NCBI RefSeq assembly: GCF_905397395.1
Contig: NZ_CAJPVH010000029.1
Location: 1 to 64,000 of the forward strand
Length of the DNA: 64,000 nucleotides
Reading direction: 5' to 3'
DNA from: Cupriavidus campinensis
GTDB taxonomy: Bacteria; Pseudomonadota; Gammaproteobacteria; Burkholderiales; Burkholderiaceae
The notes beneath the pieces are model-generated. The model made no database searches and was not told where the DNA came from. It saw only the letters and a program-made list of their open reading frames with translations. Made by a program: the position numbers and the translations under genes. Shown piece after piece: positions 8,366-18,762 of the stretch (its first letter is position 1; every line of letters starts with the position of its first letter).

Positions 8366-8393
8366 AAAAACCGCGGCCCCGGCCGCGGTTTTT
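8366..8393. terminator. bidirectional intrinsic terminator
   Basis: The palindrome CCGCGGCC-CC-GGCCGCGG (8371-8388) is flanked by AAAAA on the left and TTTTT on the right, so it can stop both the rightward oxidoreductase transcript and the leftward chemoreceptor transcript. It is preceded by a short GCCAGC tandem run (about 8339-8360). Confidence 0.88.
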
Positions 8394-8415
8394 GTTTCAG
8401 TACGAGCCGGATCGA

Positions 8416-9978
8416 TCAGGCCGTCGCCAGCCGGAACGCCGACACCGCGCGCATCATCGACTGCGCCTGCTCGGCCAGCGAATGGGCGGCGGCGGCCGCT
8501 TCCTCCACCAGTGCCGCGTTCTGCTGCGTCACCGAATCCATCTGCGTCACGGCCTGGCCCACCTGCTCGATGCCGGTGCTCTGCTCGGCGGAGGCCGCGC
8601 TGATCTCGCCCATGATGTCAGTCACGCGGCGCACCGCGCCCACCACCTCGTGCATGGTCTCGCCGGCCTTGGCCACCAGTACCGAGCCGTTGTCCACCTG
8701 CGCCACCGAGTTGTCGATCAGCGTCTTGATCTCCTTCGCGGCGTTGGCGCTGCGCTGGGCCAGGCTGCGCACCTCACCCGCCACCACGGCAAACCCCCGG
8801 CCCTGCTCGCCGGCCCGGGCCGCTTCCACGGCGGCGTTCAGCGCCAGGATATTGGTCTGGAAGGCGATGCCTTCGATCACGCCGATGATGTCGACGATCT
8901 GGCGCGAGGCGTTGTTGATCTCGCCCATCGTCGCCACCACCTCGCTGACCACGTCGCCGCCCCGGTTGGCGATATCCGAGGCGTTCACGGCCAGCGCGCT
9001 GGCCTGCCGCGCGTTGTCCGCGTTCTGGCGCACGATGCCGGTCAGCTCTTCCATGCTCGACGCGGTCTGCTCAAGTGCCGAAGCCTGCTCTTCGGTGCGC
9101 TGGGAGAGGTCGGTATTGCCCGCCGAGATCTGATCCGTGGCCGTGGCGATGGAGCCCGCCGCGCCGCGAATCTCGCCCAGCGTGCCCGCCAGGCGGGTCT
9201 GCATGCGCTGCATGGCGGCCAGCACGCTGTGCTCGTCGCCAGCGCGCACGACCACTGGCACGGTCAGGTCGCCGCCGGCGATGCGCGTGACCGCTTCCAC
9301 CGCGTAGGCCGGCTCGCCGCCGAGGCTGCGTTTGACGGTGCGCATCAGCCAGAGCATCACCGCCGCGATCAGCGCGCCAATCAGCAGCGTGCTGACCAGG
9401 GCGTTGATCAGGTTGGCGCGGAACGCGTCTTCCACATCGACCAGGAACACGCCGGTGGCCACGAACCAGTCCCAGTCCGCCACGTGGCGGCCATAGGTAA
9501 GCTTGCGCTGCGGGTTCTCGGTGCCGGGCAGACGGCCACGGTAGGTCGAGAAGCCGGCCTCGGGGCCGGTGGTGCGGCGCGCGCCCTCCAGGATGGCGCG
9601 GTAGACGTAGACGCCATCCGGGTCCTTGAACTCGCCGACCATGTTGCCCTCGGTCTGCGGCAGGCCCGGGTTCAGGATCACCTGCGGCTTGGAATCGACG
9701 ATGAACAGGTAGCCGTTCTGGCCGAAGCGCATCGCGCGCAGCGCGTCCTTGGCGGCGGTCTGGGCGTCTTCCTTCGACATCTGGCCCTTGGCGGCGCGCG
9801 CCGCGTACATCTTGACGATGCCTTCGCCGGTGGCGACCAGCGACTGCAGGCTCTCGCGCCGCTCGCCCATCATCACGGACCTGGCGTGGAAGGCGTTCCA
9901 GGTACCCAGCGCGAGCAGCAGCAGCCACATGACGGCAAGCGCCGCCCAGAGTTTGGTGTTCAGTGTGAGACGGTTCAT
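8416..9978 (-). CDS. methyl-accepting chemotaxis protein (single-Cache sensor)
   Basis: A 520-aa inner-membrane chemoreceptor. TM1 spans about residues 9-28; the periplasmic part (30-190) is a single-Cache domain with [21 protein letters not shown] and the [15 protein letters not shown] motif; TM2 lies at about 192-212, then a HAMP region, and the cytoplasmic coiled coil with the highly conserved hairpin tip [40 protein letters not shown] (quoted in part: key residues [12 protein letters not shown]). It passes ligand signals to CheA/CheW. Single-Cache receptors commonly sense small organic acids; the ligand here is unknown. No che genes are nearby. No C-terminal CheR-tethering pentapeptide is seen. 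Confidence 0.95.
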   Translation of the reverse strand: MNRLTLNTKLWAALAVMWLLLLALGTWNAFHARSVMMGERRESLQSLVATGEGIVKMYAARAAKGQMSKEDAQTAAKDALRAMRFGQNGYLFIVDSKPQVILNPGLPQTEGNMVGEFKDPDGVYVYRAILEGARRTTGPEAGFSTYRGRLPGTENPQRKLTYGRHVADWDWFVATGVFLVDVEDAFRANLINALVSTLLIGALIAAVMLWLMRTVKRSLGGEPAYAVEAVTRIAGGDLTVPVVVRAGDEHSVLAAMQRMQTRLAGTLGEIRGAAGSIATATDQISAGNTDLSQRTEEQASALEQTASSMEELTGIVRQNADNARQASALAVNASDIANRGGDVVSEVVATMGEINNASRQIVDIIGVIEGIAFQTNILALNAAVEAARAGEQGRGFAVVAGEVRSLAQRSANAAKEIKTLIDNSVAQVDNGSVLVAKAGETMHEVVGAVRRVTDIMGEISAASAEQSTGIEQVGQAVTQMDSVTQQNAALVEEAAAAAHSLAEQAQSMMRAVSAFRLATA

Positions 9979-10114
9979 GGTCGGGAGTCTGTTGGGAATT
10001 CCCTGGGATTAACGACGCCACATCCCCATTCCCTTAGCTTCCGTTAGCAACGGGTGGCCAATATGCGCGATGATCGGGAAAATTGCGCAGCACTGTCCAC
10101 CTGGAGCCCCTGCC

Positions 10115-10894
10115 ATGACCGCTCAGCCGTCCGCCTTCTCCTTCATCGATCCAGACCCGACCGAGGCCGATCCGCTGCAGGGCGAACTGGCGCTGCTGGA
10201 CCACGCCGCCCTGCGCGGCCCGGTGGCGCAGCTGTGGGAGGCGCCGCTGTCGCTGGTGATTCCGCGCAGCTACCTGCGCCAGCCCGGCATCGAGGCCGCC
10301 CGCGCGGACTTTGCCGCCCGGGGCTGCCCGGTCTGGCTGCGCATGTCGGGCGGCGGGCTGGTGCCGCAGGGGCCGGGCATCCTGAACGTGAGCCTGGCCT
10401 ACGCGGTGCCGAAGGGGGCGGCTACGTGGATGGAGCCCGTCTATATCCACCTGTGCGATGTGCTGGCGGACGGGCTGCGCCAGCTGGGCGTGGAGACGCA
10501 CTGGCAGGCGGTGGAGGGGTCGTTCTGCGACGGGCGCTACAACCTGGCCTGGGGGCCGGGCGGGGGGATGAGCGTTCTCGCGCGCAAGATCGCCGGCACC
10601 GCGCAGTACTGGCGCCGCGCGCCGGCCGCCGCGCAGTCGGCCGATGGCCAGCGCCATCTGGTGCTGGCGCACGCCATCCTGCTGGTGAGCGCGGACCCGG
10701 TCGAGATCAATGCCCGCGCCAATGCGTTCGAGGACGCCATCGGAAGCGGCCGGCACTACGACCCGGCCAAGGTGGTCAGCGTGCGCGAGGCCGCCGGCAT
10801 CGAGGATGATCCGCAGCTGGCCCCGCAACTGACCGTGCGCGTGGCCGAGGCGATCCGCGCCGCCATCGCGCGCACGCCGCCGCCCGGCATCTAG
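10115..10894 (+). CDS. lipoate-protein ligase A/B family protein
   Basis: A 259-aa member of the biotin/lipoate ligase fold. The substrate-binding signature RMSGGGLVPQGPGILNVSL (about 76-94) and the catalytic lysine K158 in ARKIAGTAQYW are both present, so it should be an active transferase of lipoyl or octanoyl groups. ATG 10115 is preferred because GGAG is 8 bp upstream; the same frame starts earlier at 10070 without family similarity. No lipoyl-dependent complex is encoded nearby. It overlaps the last codon of the convergent DUF3047 gene by 4 bp. Confidence 0.88.
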   Translation: MTAQPSAFSFIDPDPTEADPLQGELALLDHAALRGPVAQLWEAPLSLVIPRSYLRQPGIEAARADFAARGCPVWLRMSGGGLVPQGPGILNVSLAYAVPKGAATWMEPVYIHLCDVLADGLRQLGVETHWQAVEGSFCDGRYNLAWGPGGGMSVLARKIAGTAQYWRRAPAAAQSADGQRHLVLAHAILLVSADPVEINARANAFEDAIGSGRHYDPAKVVSVREAAGIEDDPQLAPQLTVRVAEAIRAAIARTPPPGI

Positions 10895-11643
10895 CGCGCG
10901 GTAAAGCGGATGTCGCCGTACCAGGCGCGCGCGTTGGCGCCGGTGTTGTCGGTATCGGTCATCAGGCCATAACCCAGCAGCTTGCCCGGCTTCTCGCGGA
11001 AGACTTTCTGGAAGTCCGCACTCACATTGCGGCGCAGCTTCTGCCATTTGCCGGCATCGGCCGCCCCGCCCACCACAATCATCTGCACCCGGTTGGTATG
11101 CGGATTGGCGATGACCGTGCCGACCGGGGCGCTGTTGGTCCAGATATACATCAGCGTGGCGTAGGGCAGCTTGTCGCCGACCGCGCCCGAGATGGCCATG
11201 CCGGCGCGCTCGCCAATCGACAGGTTGCTGCTTTCGCCGTCGAAGAAGAACACCAGCCGCGCGGGGGCGTCTTCGCGCTTGGCGTCGCGGTTGTCGGCAT
11301 CCGGGATCGGGCCGGCCACCTTCCAGCGCCATTGCACGACCGGCGTGGCGGCGAGGTCGACATCGCCCGCGTGGATCAGGCCGGAGGCCGCGCCGGCGGC
11401 GTCGGCCTCGAGCACCGTCGTACCTTGGTCGGCCACCAGCGTGTAGCGCGTGAGGGTTTTGCCGCTGACCACGGGCTTGTTCTGCCAGCCCTCCGGCAGC
11501 GCGCCGCCGGGCCGGCTGGCCGAGAAGGCAACGCCGGGGCCGTCGGCACGGGCCGCCGTGGCGAAGGTCATGCCCGTGGACGCCACCATGGCGGCCAGCA
11601 TCAGCAATATGGGACGAGTAAGACGAAGGACCGGGGCGCGCAT
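10891..11643 (-). CDS. DUF3047 family exported protein
   Basis: A 250-aa protein with a signal peptide (basic start MRAPVLRLTR, hydrophobic core, cleavage probably after ATAARA at about residue 33). The mature part matches DUF3047: VVQWRWKVAGPIPDADNRDAKREDAPARLVFFFDG and a C-terminal MTDTDNTGANARAWYGDIRF. DUF3047 proteins are periplasmic, beta-rich and of unknown function, probably carbohydrate-binding-like. Monocistronic. Confidence 0.88.
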   Translation of the reverse strand: MRAPVLRLTRPILLMLAAMVASTGMTFATAARADGPGVAFSASRPGGALPEGWQNKPVVSGKTLTRYTLVADQGTTVLEADAAGAASGLIHAGDVDLAATPVVQWRWKVAGPIPDADNRDAKREDAPARLVFFFDGESSNLSIGERAGMAISGAVGDKLPYATLMYIWTNSAPVGTVIANPHTNRVQMIVVGGAADAGKWQKLRRNVSADFQKVFREKPGKLLGYGLMTDTDNTGANARAWYGDIRFTAR

Positions 11644-11943
11644 CGTGACCGCCTTTTTGTTGTGGTAACGGGGGAAGAACGGGTGAAATTCAGACTATTC
11701 GCATGGACAAGCCAGTCCATTGTAGAAAGCGCCGCTGCCACGCACCGTGCGGCGTAAGCCGAAATCGGCTTCGGACGGACACTGACAGGATCGGGCGCAC
11801 GCCCGCCATAAGTACCGCATTCACCACTTCACATACCTGCTTACAAAGTGGGCCACGGCCGGGCCGCAGGCCGGTGGTATCGTGCTGCCTCGCGCGGTGC
11901 GGGTCTGGCCGCGCGCTGTCGTCTCCGCTCCCCTGATTCCCGC
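11644..11943. other. intergenic region between divergent genes
   Basis: About 300 bp separating the leftward DUF3047 gene from the rightward deacetylase gene; it must hold both promoters. Two short palindromes are visible: ATGGAC-N6-GTCCAT (11703-11720) and GCCGAAATCGGC (11758-11769). No small gene is supported. Confidence 0.35.
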
Positions 11944-12849
11944 ATGCGTGCTGCTGTCGTTCGATCCTTGTTGTCCGCCGCCCTGTTCCTGGCCGCGCCC
12001 GTGTCCGGGTTTGCCGATTGGGCCTTCCCCGTGGCCGAGGCCCCGGAGCCGCCCGCCAGCGCCACGCCGGTGGCGTTCGCCAAGCCTGCCGCCAGGCTGC
12101 CGCCGCTGCGCTTCCTGCTGACGTTCGACGATGGCCCCGACGCCGGCCCGGACGGCAGCACGCCGCTGATCCTGCGCCAGCTGGCCGACAACCCGATCAC
12201 GCCCGGCATCAAGGCCATCTTCTTCGTCCAGACGGCGCATCCGCGCCGGGGCGGCGGCCCGGCCGGGCGCGCCCAGATGCGCGAGACCTGCGCCGCCGGC
12301 CACCTGCTCGCCGTGCACAGCGGCCTGGTGGAGGGCCATGTCTCCCACACCAAGCTGGCGCCAACCGCGCTGGCGGCGTCGCTGCGCGCGGGCGAGGCGG
12401 ACATCGCCGCCCAGTGCCGCCACGTGGCGCAACTGGTACGGCCGCCCAACTGGGCCTATAACGATGAGACGCGGGGCGTCTACCAGGGACTGGGCCTGGG
12501 CATGCTCATGGCCGACGCCAACGCGCGCGACGGCAAGATCTACGGCTGGCACATCAGCCTGCGGCGGCGCTCCCATATGGTGAGCGAGCTGGAGCAGGTG
12601 CGCGCGGCCATCGGCGCGCGGCGGCTCCAGCCGGTGAACGGCGTGGTGCCGGTGGTGGTGAGTTTTCATGACACCAACGACTACACGGCGTCGCACATGA
12701 CCGAGTACCTCCAGATCCTCGTCGATGCCGCGCGCGAGAACGGCCTGCCGCTGGCCGATCCGCCGTTCTATACCGATGCGCGCGCCGCAGAACGCGCCGC
12801 TTTGGTGCGTGCCAGGGACGGCGACTACGCGCGGCAAAGCTGGCCCTGA
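11944..12849 (+). CDS. polysaccharide deacetylase family exported protein
   Basis: A 301-aa protein with a signal peptide (MRAAVVRSLLSAALFLAAPVSGFA). The NodB-type deacetylase core starts with LTFDDGPDAG (about 58-68, carrying the metal and catalytic Asp pair) and includes HSGLVEGHVSH (metal-binding histidines) and VVVSFHDTNDY near the end. Substrate is probably a cell-wall or exported N-acetylated glycan, not determined. Start taken at ATG 11944 because it begins the signal peptide; the open frame extends about 30 codons further up without support. About 100 bp precede the EF-G gene. Confidence 0.88.
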   Translation: MRAAVVRSLLSAALFLAAPVSGFADWAFPVAEAPEPPASATPVAFAKPAARLPPLRFLLTFDDGPDAGPDGSTPLILRQLADNPITPGIKAIFFVQTAHPRRGGGPAGRAQMRETCAAGHLLAVHSGLVEGHVSHTKLAPTALAASLRAGEADIAAQCRHVAQLVRPPNWAYNDETRGVYQGLGLGMLMADANARDGKIYGWHISLRRRSHMVSELEQVRAAIGARRLQPVNGVVPVVVSFHDTNDYTASHMTEYLQILVDAARENGLPLADPPFYTDARAAERAALVRARDGDYARQSWP

Positions 12850-12953
12850 CCGGCGCCTGATCCGGCCGGGCCCGGTCGGCCATGCGGCACTGCACGAGGA
12901 ATTCGTAGAAGTGCTACGCTAACGGCCCGTGGTGCCCTAACCGGAGAATCACC

Positions 12954-15059
12954 GTGCCCCGCAAGACCCCCATCGAACGCTATCGCAACATCGGCATCAG
13001 CGCGCATATCGACGCCGGCAAGACGACGACGACCGAGCGCATCCTGTTCTACACCGGCGTGAACCACAAGCTGGGCGAGGTGCACGACGGGGCCGCCACC
13101 ATGGATTGGATGGAGCAGGAGCAGGAGCGCGGCATCACCATCACGTCGGCCGCCACCACGGCCTTCTGGAAGGGGATGGCCGGGAATTATCCCGAGCATC
13201 GCATCAACATCATCGACACCCCCGGCCACGTGGACTTCACCATCGAGGTGGAACGCTCCATGCGCGTGCTCGACGGCGCCTGCATGGTCTATGACGCCGT
13301 GGGCGGCGTGCAGCCGCAGTCGGAAACCGTCTGGCGCCAGGCCAACAAGTACAAGGTGCCGCGCATCGCGTTCGTCAACAAGATGGACCGCGTGGGCGCC
13401 GACTTCTTCCGCGTGCAATCCCAGATCGCCGACCGCCTGAAGGGCAACGCCGTGCTGATCCAGATTCCGGTTGGCGCCGAGGATCATTTCCAGGGCGTGG
13501 TCGATCTCGTGAAAATGCGAGCCATCGTCTGGGACGATGCGAGCCAGGGCGTGCGCTTCGAGTACACCGAGATCCCGGCCGCGCTGCAGGCCACCGCGCA
13601 GACATGGCGCGAGAAGATGGTCGAGGCCGCCGCCGAAGCCAGCGAGGACCTGCTGGAGCGCTACCTGAGCGGCGAGCCGCTGACCGAGGAAGAGATCAAG
13701 GCCGGGCTGCGCAAGCGCACCATCGCCGGTGAAATCGTACCGATGCTATGCGGCAGCGCGTTCAAGAACAAGGGCGTGCAGGCGATGCTGGACGCGGTGA
13801 TCGACTACCTGCCGTCGCCGGCGGACGTGCCCGCCATCCTCGGCCACACCGAGGACGACAAGGAGGCCGAGCGCCACCCGAACGACGAGGAGCCGTTCTC
13901 TGCGCTCGCCTTCAAGATCATGACCGACCCGTTCGTCGGCCAGCTGATCTTCTTCCGCGTGTATTCGGGCGTGGTGAATTCGGGCGACACGGTCTACAAC
14001 CCGGTCAAGTCCAAGCGCGAGCGGCTGGGGCGCATCCTGCAGATGCACGCCAACGTCCGCAACGAGATCAAGGAAGTGCGCGCCGGCGATATCGCCGCGG
14101 CCGTGGGCCTCAAGGAGGCCACCACGGGCGACACCCTGTGCGACCCCGACAAGGTCATCATCCTCGAACGCATGACCTTCCCGGAACCGGTGATCTCGCA
14201 GGCCGTGGAGCCGAAGACCAAGGCCGACCAGGAGAAGATGGGCATCGCCCTGAACCGGCTGGCCCAGGAAGACCCGTCGTTCCGCGTGGCAACCGACGAG
14301 GAGTCCGGCCAGACCATCATCTCGGGCATGGGCGAGCTGCACCTGGAAATCCTGGTGGACCGGATGAAGCGCGAGTTTGGCGTGGAAGCCTCGGTCGGCA
14401 AGCCGCAGGTGGCCTACCGCGAGACCATCAAGGGTGCGGCCAAGGACGTGGAAGGCAAGTTCATCAAGCAGTCGGGCGGGCGCGGCCAGTACGGCCACGT
14501 GGTGCTCAACCTCGAGCCGATGCCGCAGGGCGGCGGCTATGCCTTCGTCGACGCCATCAAGGGCGGCGTGGTGCCGCGCGAGTTCATCCCGGCGGTGGAC
14601 AAGGGCATCAAGGAGACGCTGGAGGCTGGCGTGCTGGCCGGCTACCCGGTGGTGGACGTCAAGGCGACGCTGGTGTTCGGCTCGTACCACGATGTGGATT
14701 CGAACGAAAACGCGTTCCGCATGGCGGGCTCCATGGCGTTCAAGGAAGGCATGCGCCGCGCCAAGCCGGTGCTGCTGGAGCCGATGATGTCCGTGGAGGT
14801 GGAAACGCCCGAGGAATTCACCGGCAACGTGATGGGCGACCTCTCCTCGCGGCGCGGCATGGTGCACGGCATGGAAGACATCGCGGGCGGCGGCGGCAAG
14901 ATCGTGCGCGCCGAGGTGCCGCTGGCGACGATGTTCGGCTACTCCACCTCGCTGCGCTCCCTCACCCAGGGCCGCGCCACCTTCACGATGGAGTTCAAGC
15001 ACTACGCCGAAGCCCCGGCCAACGTGGCCGAGGCGGTGATCAGCTCGCGCAAGCACTGA
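12954..15059 (+). CDS. fusA: elongation factor G (paralogue)
   Basis: A 701-aa translational GTPase, full length for EF-G. G1 is [12 protein letters not shown] (17-28), G2 [12 protein letters not shown]3 DTPGHVDF, G4 NKMD; domain IV and V are complete (VSQAVEPKT..., [29 protein letters not shown]). EF-G drives ribosome translocation and, with RRF, recycling. The start is GTG behind CCGGAG. It is not in a str operon (no rpsL, rpsG or tuf nearby), so it is probably the second EF-G copy common in Burkholderiales; whether it prefers translocation or recycling cannot be read from sequence alone. Confidence 0.95.
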   Translation: MPRKTPIERYRNIGISAHIDAGKTTTTERILFYTGVNHKLGEVHDGAATMDWMEQEQERGITITSAATTAFWKGMAGNYPEHRINIIDTPGHVDFTIEVERSMRVLDGACMVYDAVGGVQPQSETVWRQANKYKVPRIAFVNKMDRVGADFFRVQSQIADRLKGNAVLIQIPVGAEDHFQGVVDLVKMRAIVWDDASQGVRFEYTEIPAALQATAQTWREKMVEAAAEASEDLLERYLSGEPLTEEEIKAGLRKRTIAGEIVPMLCGSAFKNKGVQAMLDAVIDYLPSPADVPAILGHTEDDKEAERHPNDEEPFSALAFKIMTDPFVGQLIFFRVYSGVVNSGDTVYNPVKSKRERLGRILQMHANVRNEIKEVRAGDIAAAVGLKEATTGDTLCDPDKVIILERMTFPEPVISQAVEPKTKADQEKMGIALNRLAQEDPSFRVATDEESGQTIISGMGELHLEILVDRMKREFGVEASVGKPQVAYRETIKGAAKDVEGKFIKQSGGRGQYGHVVLNLEPMPQGGGYAFVDAIKGGVVPREFIPAVDKGIKETLEAGVLAGYPVVDVKATLVFGSYHDVDSNENAFRMAGSMAFKEGMRRAKPVLLEPMMSVEVETPEEFTGNVMGDLSSRRGMVHGMEDIAGGGGKIVRAEVPLATMFGYSTSLRSLTQGRATFTMEFKHYAEAPANVAEAVISSRKH

Positions 15060-15064
15060 GCACG

Positions 15065-15102
15065 GGTGTTCTCCCCTTCCCGGAGGGAGCGGGGAGAACA
15101 CC
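15065..15102 (+). terminator. hairpin after the EF-G gene
   Basis: A perfect 12-bp inverted repeat, GGTGTTCTCCCC (15065-15076) and GGGGAGAACACC (15091-15102), begins 6 bp after the EF-G stop codon. There is no T tract, so it may act as an mRNA 3'-end stabiliser or a weak terminator. Confidence 0.5.
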
Positions 15103-15181
15103 ATGCGCCACCCGTCATCGATTCATGGCATGATGCTCCGGCGGCCACACGCCGCCTCATCCACTGCTACGGGAGCGCACC

Positions 15182-15433
15182 ATGATGGCATTCCTCGGTA
15201 CTGTGCTGGTTGGACTTGTCGTGGGGCTCATCGCCCGCGCCATCAAACCTGGCGACGACAAGATGGGCTGGATCATGACCATCCTGCTTGGCGTGCTCGG
15301 CGCGCTGGCGGCCAGCTACATCGGCCGGTCGATGGGGTACTACCAGCCGGGCGAGGCCGCCGGATGGATTGCCTCGGTCATCGGTGCCATCGTGCTACTG
15401 GTGATATACGACCTGGTTCGCCGTAAGAACTGA
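15182..15433 (+). CDS. GlsB/YeaQ/YmgE family stress-response membrane protein
   Basis: An 83-aa protein with three hydrophobic helices and the family signatures GLIARAIKPG (about 15-24), GWIMTILLGVLGALAASYIG and a C-terminal IGAIVLLVIYDLVRR. It is an inner-membrane protein of the transglycosylase-associated family, commonly induced in stationary phase or acid/envelope stress; molecular role unknown. It is read convergently with the large penicillin-binding protein gene, and the two coding regions overlap by 39 bp. Confidence 0.93.
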   Translation: MMAFLGTVLVGLVVGLIARAIKPGDDKMGWIMTILLGVLGALAASYIGRSMGYYQPGEAAGWIASVIGAIVLLVIYDLVRRKN

Positions 15434-18400
15434 ACCCTCCTCCTTGCCGCAACGCTGCAGCGCAGTGGTGCTGCCCGGGGCGGCCATCGCCGCGACCTGC
15501 GGCGCCACCGAGCGCAGCACGCGTACGGCCAGCGCGCTCGTGAACGCGTAGCGCGCCGCGTACGGTTCGCGCACGTGGATCGTCACCGTGCCGAAATAGC
15601 GGTCTCCCAGCAGGAACACGAAGGTGGCCGACCGATTGACCGAGCGCGACGAAATCACCCGCCCGCCCGGGCCATAGGTCTGGAAGCGCTGGTCGCCCGT
15701 GCCGGTCTTGCCGCCAATCATCAGCGGCGCGCCGGGCTGCCCCGGCCGGCTGACCGGCGTGAAGGCCCCGCGGATCGACTTGGCCGTGCCGCTCTCCACC
15801 ACATCGAACATCGAGCGCCGCACCAGCGCGGCAATCTCCGGCGCAATCAGCACCTTGCCCTGCCCCGGGCGCAGGGTGTACGTGGTGGCGTAGGGGGTGT
15901 CGGCGGCAAAAGCGAACGTACGGATCGTCGATGGCTGGGCATCCACGCCATTGCCGAGGATGATGCCGGCCAGCTCCGACAGCGCCGCCGGGCGGTCACC
16001 CGAAGCGCCAATGGCCGTGGCGTACGACGGCGTCAGCGAATCGAACGGATAGCCGAGCCGCTGCCAGCGCTTGGCCACCTTGTCGAACGCCTCTTTCTCC
16101 AGCAGCGTGCGGATGCGGGCGTCCTGCCCCAGCTTGCTGCGGGTCTTGAACAGCCACTTGTAGACGAATTGCCGCTCGTCCGCGCTGGCCTTGAGCACCT
16201 CGCTCAACGTGGCGTCGGGGTGGTCGCCCAGGTATTCCACCATCCACAGCTCCAGCGGATGGATGCGTGACAGGTAGCCCCTGTCGTTCAGGTCGAACTT
16301 GTCCTTGCCGTACTTTTCGTAAAGCTTGCGCAGATCCTCCTCGGATGGCTGCTTCTGCTTGGGCAGCCGCGCACGCACGGCGGCGGCGTAGGAGTCGAAG
16401 TCGGTGGCAGGCCGGGCACTCAGCAGCGTCACCGAGAGGCGCACGGCTCCCAGGTGCGGCGTCGGCTGCTTCACGCGGCCTAGCAGGATGTTCAGTCGCT
16501 CATCCGAGGTCTTGCCGCGATAGCGCTGCCAGAACGCCGTCATATAGGAACTGCCTTCCTCGTCGGCAAAACGCTCCAGGTACGGGCGGCGGCCCGGGTC
16601 GTTGCGGTCCTCCATCAGCGCGGTGGCTTCCGGGTGGGCCTGGTGGACTTCGTACTTCACGATGTCGCGCATCATCCGGATAAAGATGAGATTCACCGAA
16701 TGCTGGAAGGCCATGCGCACCGTCATCTGGCGCTCGCCCTCCCATTTCTCGAAGTTCGTGAAGCTCTGCATGCCGCCGCCGGTGTAGAACGCCTCGCCGG
16801 CATTGCCCGAATACTTGCGCTCCATCGCGGCTTCGAGGATGGCCCCGCGTGACCGCTCGGCCGGCGTCCTGGCCTTGATCAGCGTGTCGATCACCCAGCG
16901 GGTCAGCGCGTCCTGGCGTGGCACCTGGATCGCGGCCAGCTCGGTCCGGCCCAGGTTGGCGTGGCGGTCGTAGATCTCGTTGATGACCTCCAGATAGGTG
17001 ACCAGCGTGCGCAGCTTGGCGGTGGAGCCCAGGTTCAGCCGCGCCCCGGCGTTGATATCGAACGGCTGGTCGACGTTATCGGCCTGCACCCGCACCAGGC
17101 TGGCGTTGCCCACGCGCTCGAACAGCGTGAAACTGGCCACCAGCCGCGACGGATCGTCGCCCTCGCGCAGCAGGTTCTTGCCGTACAGGCCCATCTCGCG
17201 GGCATCGGCCTTGTTGCGGATGCGCAGCAGCGTGTCCGTGACCATGCGTTGCACTTCACGGTTGATGGTGCTGTCCACGGTCAGGTCGAGGCGATCCAGC
17301 GCGTAGCGGTTGTCCACGCCGAGCAGTTGCGACACATCGTTGCGCACCTGGTTGACCGCCTTGCGCGTCACCCAGGGCGCCGGATCGGGCCGCTGCGGCG
17401 GGGCTGCCTTGTCCAGCGACTGCGCCAGCGCCGCGTCGCGCAACTCCGGCGTGATGGTGTTGGCCGCCGCCAGCAGCCGCAGGTAGCTGCCGGTCAGTGC
17501 GTCCAGGTTGGTATCGTCGCGCCGCAGGTGATACGAGGGCCGGCGCTGCGAGACGATCAGCGCCAACGCGCGCTTGTATGCCTGGGCCTCGCGCGGGGTG
17601 GGGCGGCGCGGGTCCATGTTGCGGATCAGCGCGTTGACTTCGCCGAAGTCCTCGCCGTACCAGACGTACAGCCCGTCACCAATGCCGTTGACCTCGCCAT
17701 GTCCCACGCGCGCGGAGAGCGGCACCGTGTTCAGGTAGTCGAGCACGATGTTTTCGCGGGCGCGCTGGGTATCGGGGCCGTTGACATAGGCGCGCAGCGA
17801 GGCCGAGGTCATCTGGCGGAACTTGTCCGGAATTGACTGGGTCCGCCCCTCGGGCGAATGGCGGAATTTCTCGATCTGGGTGGCCAGCGTGCTGCCGCCG
17901 GCGGAGTCGTGGTGACGGTCGGCCAGCTTCACGGCCTGGTCGAGCACCGCGCGCGAGAACCGGCGCCAGTCCACGGCCGGATTCATCATCGGATACTCGG
18001 GATTGAGCAGGTTCTGGTTCTCGACGTAGAGCAGCGACGCCACCAGCACCTTCGGCACCCCGTCGAAACTATCGTACTGGCGTTGGGGATAGCGTTCGAA
18101 GGCCAGCGTCAGCGCGTTGCAGTCGCGCACGATCAGGCCCGCCTGGTTCTTCTCGCGGTAGGGCGGGAAGATGCCCTCGTCCATCAGCCGCACCAGGTCG
18201 GGCGACATGCGCACCTGCGCGGTGGTGGCAAACCCGTGCCGCAGCAGGCGCTCGCCGAACTCGGGCAGGCGCTCGTAGCCCAGGCGCTCGTCGTACGGAC
18301 CGGAATGGGGATAACGGATGCTGTCGCTCGCGCCGGGCTGGAGTTCGTAGGTCAACGACTTGCCCAGCCGGCTCATGTACCGGGCCTGCCATTGCGACGT

Positions 18401-18523
18401 GCGAACCTCGTGCGTGACGAGGGTCACAACCAAGTAGGCGCCGCCACATACGGCAACCGCCAAGCCAGCGAGAATCCAGCGACGACGTGACACGTTTCGG
18501 CATCCGGTTGCGCTTGCGCCCAC
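15395..18523 (-). CDS. class A penicillin-binding protein (transglycosylase/transpeptidase)
   Basis: A 1042-aa bifunctional peptidoglycan synthase. One TM anchor at about residues 15-37. The glycosyltransferase (GT51) part includes ASLLYVENQNLLNP (about 162-175), the classic GGSTLATQIEKF (209-220) and ENIVLDYLNTVPLS. The transpeptidase part has the SxxK active site S500-T-A-K503, the SVN triad in FQHSVNLIF, and KTGTG near the C terminus. It is longer than typical PBP1 proteins, with an insertion of about 150 residues between the SVN and KTG motifs. GTG start; an alternative GTG lies 10 codons downstream. The last 13 codons lie inside the convergent GlsB-type gene. Confidence 0.93.
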   Translation of the reverse strand: MGASATGCRNVSRRRWILAGLAVAVCGGAYLVVTLVTHEVRTSQWQARYMSRLGKSLTYELQPGASDSIRYPHSGPYDERLGYERLPEFGERLLRHGFATTAQVRMSPDLVRLMDEGIFPPYREKNQAGLIVRDCNALTLAFERYPQRQYDSFDGVPKVLVASLLYVENQNLLNPEYPMMNPAVDWRRFSRAVLDQAVKLADRHHDSAGGSTLATQIEKFRHSPEGRTQSIPDKFRQMTSASLRAYVNGPDTQRARENIVLDYLNTVPLSARVGHGEVNGIGDGLYVWYGEDFGEVNALIRNMDPRRPTPREAQAYKRALALIVSQRRPSYHLRRDDTNLDALTGSYLRLLAAANTITPELRDAALAQSLDKAAPPQRPDPAPWVTRKAVNQVRNDVSQLLGVDNRYALDRLDLTVDSTINREVQRMVTDTLLRIRNKADAREMGLYGKNLLREGDDPSRLVASFTLFERVGNASLVRVQADNVDQPFDINAGARLNLGSTAKLRTLVTYLEVINEIYDRHANLGRTELAAIQVPRQDALTRWVIDTLIKARTPAERSRGAILEAAMERKYSGNAGEAFYTGGGMQSFTNFEKWEGERQMTVRMAFQHSVNLIFIRMMRDIVKYEVHQAHPEATALMEDRNDPGRRPYLERFADEEGSSYMTAFWQRYRGKTSDERLNILLGRVKQPTPHLGAVRLSVTLLSARPATDFDSYAAAVRARLPKQKQPSEEDLRKLYEKYGKDKFDLNDRGYLSRIHPLELWMVEYLGDHPDATLSEVLKASADERQFVYKWLFKTRSKLGQDARIRTLLEKEAFDKVAKRWQRLGYPFDSLTPSYATAIGASGDRPAALSELAGIILGNGVDAQPSTIRTFAFAADTPYATTYTLRPGQGKVLIAPEIAALVRRSMFDVVESGTAKSIRGAFTPVSRPGQPGAPLMIGGKTGTGDQRFQTYGPGGRVISSRSVNRSATFVFLLGDRYFGTVTIHVREPYAARYAFTSALAVRVLRSVAPQVAAMAAPGSTTALQRCGKEEGSVLTANQVVYHQ

Positions 18524-18762
18524 CCGTTCCGGGGCGCCACCAGCTTATACATTGCAGGCTGCCGCGCCAGCATCTGACGGGCGGCGGCCTGTATTGATAT
18601 TACTAGCAACCAGCGTGGAGTGGCATGCCGAAGTGGGCTGGCGCACGCTTTCAAACGCGGAATTTCTTGCGGCGCCGTGCCCGGCGCGCAACAACGGCAC
18701 CGCGAGCCGCCCGCGCGTCACACGCGGGCGGTGCGGGCCTTGTACTTCTTGCGCTGAGCGGC

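Noticed and set aside
8392..10047. Plus-strand frame opposite the chemoreceptor gene
   Set aside because: No recognisable domain; the minus strand encodes a complete chemoreceptor.
18707..18731. GC-only hairpin CCGCCCGCG/CGCGGGCGG between the PBP and aldo/keto reductase genes
   Set aside because: Nine-bp stem without T tract; may help end the reductase transcript but is not distinguishable from GC-rich background.
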